Shown here: positions 61,370 to 64,000 of the stretch, piece by piece
Position numbering within the stretch: the first letter of the stretch is position 1
Layout of the letters: each line of letters starts with the position of its first letter
Assembly (NCBI GenBank): GCA_039519185.1
Contig: CM076851.1
Coordinates: 93,756,387-93,820,386 of the forward strand
Length of the DNA stretch: 64,000 bases
Direction of reading: 5' to 3'
DNA from: Astragalus membranaceus
Lineage: Eukaryota; Streptophyta; Magnoliopsida; Fabales; Fabaceae
The notes under the pieces: generated by a model
Told to the model about the DNA's origin: nothing
Seen by the model: the letters and a program-made list of their open reading frames with translations, nothing else
The model's database searches: none
Translations under genes and position numbers: made by a program

Positions 61370-64000
61370 ATGGAAAACAATCAAGCCAACACTGATCAGA
61401 ACGATCCGCAGCCACATCAGGATCCTAATGGTCAGGGTCAGCATGGTCAGAATCAGGAGAATCAAGTCGTTCAAGCTGAGATGGAAGTCCTAAAGGCTCA
61501 AATGGCGGAGGTCATAAGAGTGCTAAGTGCCTTAAGAGATGTTGGCACAACTGAAACTGCTATTGCTGGGACGAATAATCCTCCTCCCCTTCCTGGGTCT
61601 GGGATTTCTCAAAACCTTCAAGCTGTGCAATGGCCTCCCTATGGTCTCCCATTGGGCTATACGCCTCCTGCTGTTGATGCAAACCCTGGAAGAGATCCTT
61701 CGGGAACCACGGGGCACGCTCAGCCTAATACAATTGTGAACGAAGTTGGAACAGGGACGCATCAAGCCCAGATTCAGATCCCAATTCCTGTTATTGCTCC
61801 AGGAACTCCGGCGGGTTTCAATTCACCAATAATGGTTCATCCACACGTGCAGGGCTCAGTCCCTCAGAATATTGCTCACCGACACATGACCCCGGTCGTG
61901 GCGTCAATGAATAACCCTCACTATGGTGCCGGCGTTTTCCCACAGAATTACCCTGCCGAAGCTAGAAGTCAGTATCAGATGCTGGAAGAAAGGTTAAGAG
62001 CTGTTGAAGGGGCAGGTTCCCGAGCCAGGAATGCCCATGAGTTGTGCTTGGTTCCTGATCTAGTCCTGCCGCCCAAGTTCAAAGCACCAACATTTGACAA
62101 ATACAGAGGGACAACTTGCCCAGTCAGCCATGTGACAATGTACTGCCGAAAGATGACTGCCTATGCCCGTGACGATAACTTAATGATGCATTGCTTCCAA
62201 GAAAGTTTAGCTGGAGCTCCCCTTGACTGGTACATGCAGTTAGAGCCAACTAATATCCGTTGCTGGAAAGACATGGCGGATGCCTTCATGCGTCAATACC
62301 AGTATAACAATGATTTGGCTCCAGATAGAACTCGGCTACAATGCATGTCTAAGAGGGACAACGAGTCGTTCAAAGAGTATGCTCAGAGATGGCGGAACCT
62401 TGCGGCTCAAGTAAAACCCCCTCTGCTGGACAAAGAAATGGTCCACATGTTTATGGAAACCCTTCCTGCGGTGTATTATGATAGGCTGGTTGGCAGCGTA
62501 GCCTCAAACTTCTCTGAGATGGTGGTCACAGGGGAAAGAGTAGAGAATGGTATGCGGAGCGGAAGAATAGCTCAGGGCCCGGCACCTCCTGCCGGTCAAA
62601 AAAAGCCATTTTTTGGGTCTCATAAGAAAAAAGAAGGTGAAACTAATGCAGTCATCGGAGCCAGTGGTCCGTCGCACAGCAATCCATCGCAAGCTATTTC
62701 GGTTCCTCCTCAGGCTCCGCTGGCACAGCCTTTTCAATCAAATTATCAGTACCGGAACTATAATGAAAGGAAGCCTGCTGTCTTTGATCCCATTCCCATG
62801 TCCTACACGGACTTGTTTAATTATCTCATCACCAACAAAATAATCAGTACTCGTCAAATGAAGCCATATCAGCCTCCCTATCCCAGAGGGTACAATGCAA
62901 ATGCCACCTGCGCCTTTCATTCTGGGGCGGTAGGTCATGTGGTGGAGGATTGTAAAGCATTCAAATATGTGGTGCAAGAATTACTTGATAAGAAAAGCAT
63001 ATCATTTCAACAACCCAATGTAGCCACCAATCCGTTGCCAGGGCACGGAGGATCTGCTATTAATGCCGTTGACCATCAGGAGGGTCAGTGTTTGGTGAGA
63101 AAAGTTGATTGCATTCAGATGCCTTTGAATTTTATCCATGCTGAACTATGCCGCTTTGGTATCATCAAAGAAGGGTGCGCTAGGAAAGACGCCTGTGATA
63201 ATCCTCACTGCATCGGGGCATGTGAAGGCTTTAAACCAATCCTCCAAGATCTCTTAGACAGACACCTGGTCCAAGTGGGAATCCAGGAGAAAGAAGAAAG
63301 TGTACTTACCTTGCAATCAGGCAATGGAGGCTTCAGAAGACCGATTGAAATTCCCTGCAATCTGAATTCCAGCCTAGCTGTGACGAGACCCTCGACTGTT
63401 GTTATTCCAGTACCTGCTGCTACCCCTAGTGGGGAGACTAGGATGACTCCATGGAGCTGCAATGTGAAAATGCAAACAGAGATCCCTAAGGGCACTCTGG
63501 ATATAACAAACATCGCTGGAGGTAGTTGTATCACAAGGAGTGGAAGGTTGTATACTCCTGAAAACCTTAGAAGAGAGCAATCCAAGGGAAATGAGGAAAG
63601 GGCCCGTAAGGGAAAAGACAAGGAAGCTGTAGAAGTCAGGGATGTGTCGGACAAAGAAGCTCAAGAATTCCTGAGAGTAATGAGACAGAGTGAATATCGG
63701 GTGGTAGACCAGCTGAATCAAACCCCATCCAAGATCTCAATGCTCTCTTTGCTGCTTAGTTCAGAGGCACATCGTGCTGCACTGCTAAAGGTCTTGAATG
63801 AAGCTCACGTCTCCCATGACATTACAGTAAACCAGCTTGATGGTATTGTTGGCAGCATTGTAGCCTCTAATTACTTGACCTTCTCAGACACTGAGCTGCC
63901 TCCGGCAGGAAAGAGTCATAATCAAGCTCTTCACATCTCAGTCAAGTGTGGGGACCATATACTTGCCAGGGTGCTCATTGATAACGGTTCATCCTTGAAT
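61370..64000 (+). CDS. Ogre gag-protease (pol) frame, open to window end
   Basis: Open without any stop for 877 codons from the ATG at 61370. The N-terminus is Gln/Asn/Pro-rich. The capsid domain is at about residues 233-380 (LPPKFKAPTFDKYRGTTCP, APLDWYMQLEP, YAQRWRNLAAQVKPPL). A nucleocapsid-like motif C-A-F-H..G-H..C at about 514-528 has His in place of the second Cys, as usual in this lineage. A Cys-rich stretch follows (about 600-625), then a Lys/Glu-rich linker. The frame ends in the start of the aspartic protease, with active site VLIDNGSSLN at the last codons (D-N-G instead of D-S/T-G, typical for Ogre/Tat). Cut by the window edge; the rest of pol is expected to follow. Confidence 0.88.
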   Translation, partial: MENNQANTDQNDPQPHQDPNGQGQHGQNQENQVVQAEMEVLKAQMAEVIRVLSALRDVGTTETAIAGTNNPPPLPGSGISQNLQAVQWPPYGLPLGYTPPAVDANPGRDPSGTTGHAQPNTIVNEVGTGTHQAQIQIPIPVIAPGTPAGFNSPIMVHPHVQGSVPQNIAHRHMTPVVASMNNPHYGAGVFPQNYPAEARSQYQMLEERLRAVEGAGSRARNAHELCLVPDLVLPPKFKAPTFDKYRGTTCPVSHVTMYCRKMTAYARDDNLMMHCFQESLAGAPLDWYMQLEPTNIRCWKDMADAFMRQYQYNNDLAPDRTRLQCMSKRDNESFKEYAQRWRNLAAQVKPPLLDKEMVHMFMETLPAVYYDRLVGSVASNFSEMVVTGERVENGMRSGRIAQGPAPPAGQKKPFFGSHKKKEGETNAVIGASGPSHSNPSQAISVPPQAPLAQPFQSNYQYRNYNERKPAVFDPIPMSYTDLFNYLITNKIISTRQMKPYQPPYPRGYNANATCAFHSGAVGHVVEDCKAFKYVVQELLDKKSISFQQPNVATNPLPGHGGSAINAVDHQEGQCLVRKVDCIQMPLNFIHAELCRFGIIKEGCARKDACDNPHCIGACEGFKPILQDLLDRHLVQVGIQEKEESVLTLQSGNGGFRRPIEIPCNLNSSLAVTRPSTVVIPVPAATPSGETRMTPWSCNVKMQTEIPKGTLDITNIAGGSCITRSGRLYTPENLRREQSKGNEERARKGKDKEAVEVRDVSDKEAQEFLRVMRQSEYRVVDQLNQTPSKISMLSLLLSSEAHRAALLKVLNEAHVSHDITVNQLDGIVGSIVASNYLTFSDTELPPAGKSHNQALHISVKCGDHILARVLIDNGSSLN

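Larger units (their letters stand above)
57824..64000 (+). mobile_element. Ogre copy B, internal region (continues past window)
   Basis: Primer site, about 1 kb leader, ORF1, 360-bp spacer and an open gag-protease frame. All frames seen are intact, in contrast to copy A. Reverse transcriptase, RNase H, integrase and the right LTR should lie beyond 64000. Confidence 0.85.

Overview
The window is nuclear DNA of a flowering plant. It has intron-split genes with GT..AG junctions and plastid-lipid metabolism, and it is dominated by plant LTR-retrotransposon lineages (Ogre/Tat, Athila, SIRE/Maximus-type copia), a plant L1-type LINE, a tRNA-derived SINE, and Mutator-like and CACTA DNA transposons. 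The repeat repertoire (Ogre with its extra ORF1, SIRE-type copia, env-less Athila, a terminal repeat rich in 'TTTTGGTCCC') points to a legume. That is an inference from family knowledge; no search was run.

Only two ordinary host genes are supported. (1) A complete seven-exon FATB acyl-ACP thioesterase lies on the + strand. One exon is a 5'UTR exon and six are coding (start codon 2733, stop 5823, 409 residues). It has a non-autonomous Mutator-like element about 80-85 bp upstream of its TATA-like sequence and a long TTA microsatellite in its leader region. (2) A seven-exon RMI1/TDRD3-like OB-fold protein lies on the - strand (17605-21357, 429 residues). One of its exons looks like a recent in-phase tandem duplicate.

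The rest is repeats. 6.6-10.3 kb: a candidate MITE, then a decayed L1 LINE carrying a SINE and a 236-bp insertion. 10.7-15.5 kb: a gag-only LTR element on the - strand (LTRs 372 and 374 bp) whose interior holds two tandem arrays with periods of 66/132 bp and 81 bp. About 22-47.7 kb: an old Tat-type Ty3/gypsy element read on the - strand. Its pol converges with a decayed + strand reading frame (an antisense-ORF arrangement). It has been entered by a copia element (target duplication CATGC), by a 3.5-kb solo LTR (target duplication GACAG) and by a CACTA element. The copia element was itself entered by a very young Athila-type element (target duplication TGGAC). 47.7-50.7 kb: the left part of the CACTA element, with leader-like exons and a captured or inserted retroviral-type gag fragment. 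50.7-64 kb: an Ogre array in LTR-internal-LTR-internal order. A deleted copy (LTR fragment fused to RNase H/integrase) shares one 3.2-kb LTR with a second, apparently intact copy (PBS, ORF1, gag-protease) that runs off the window.

Insertion order can be read from nesting and LTR divergence. Tat is oldest, copia next (about five LTR differences), and Athila youngest (LTRs identical apart from one repeat block). The most unusual signals are twelve ATCGAT sites spaced about 32 bp apart just upstream of the copia TATA box, the convergent antisense reading frame of the Tat element, the shared-LTR Ogre array with its long coiled-coil ORF1, and the exon duplication in the OB-fold gene. Nothing here looks prokaryotic, and I saw no CRISPR, tRNA or rRNA gene.
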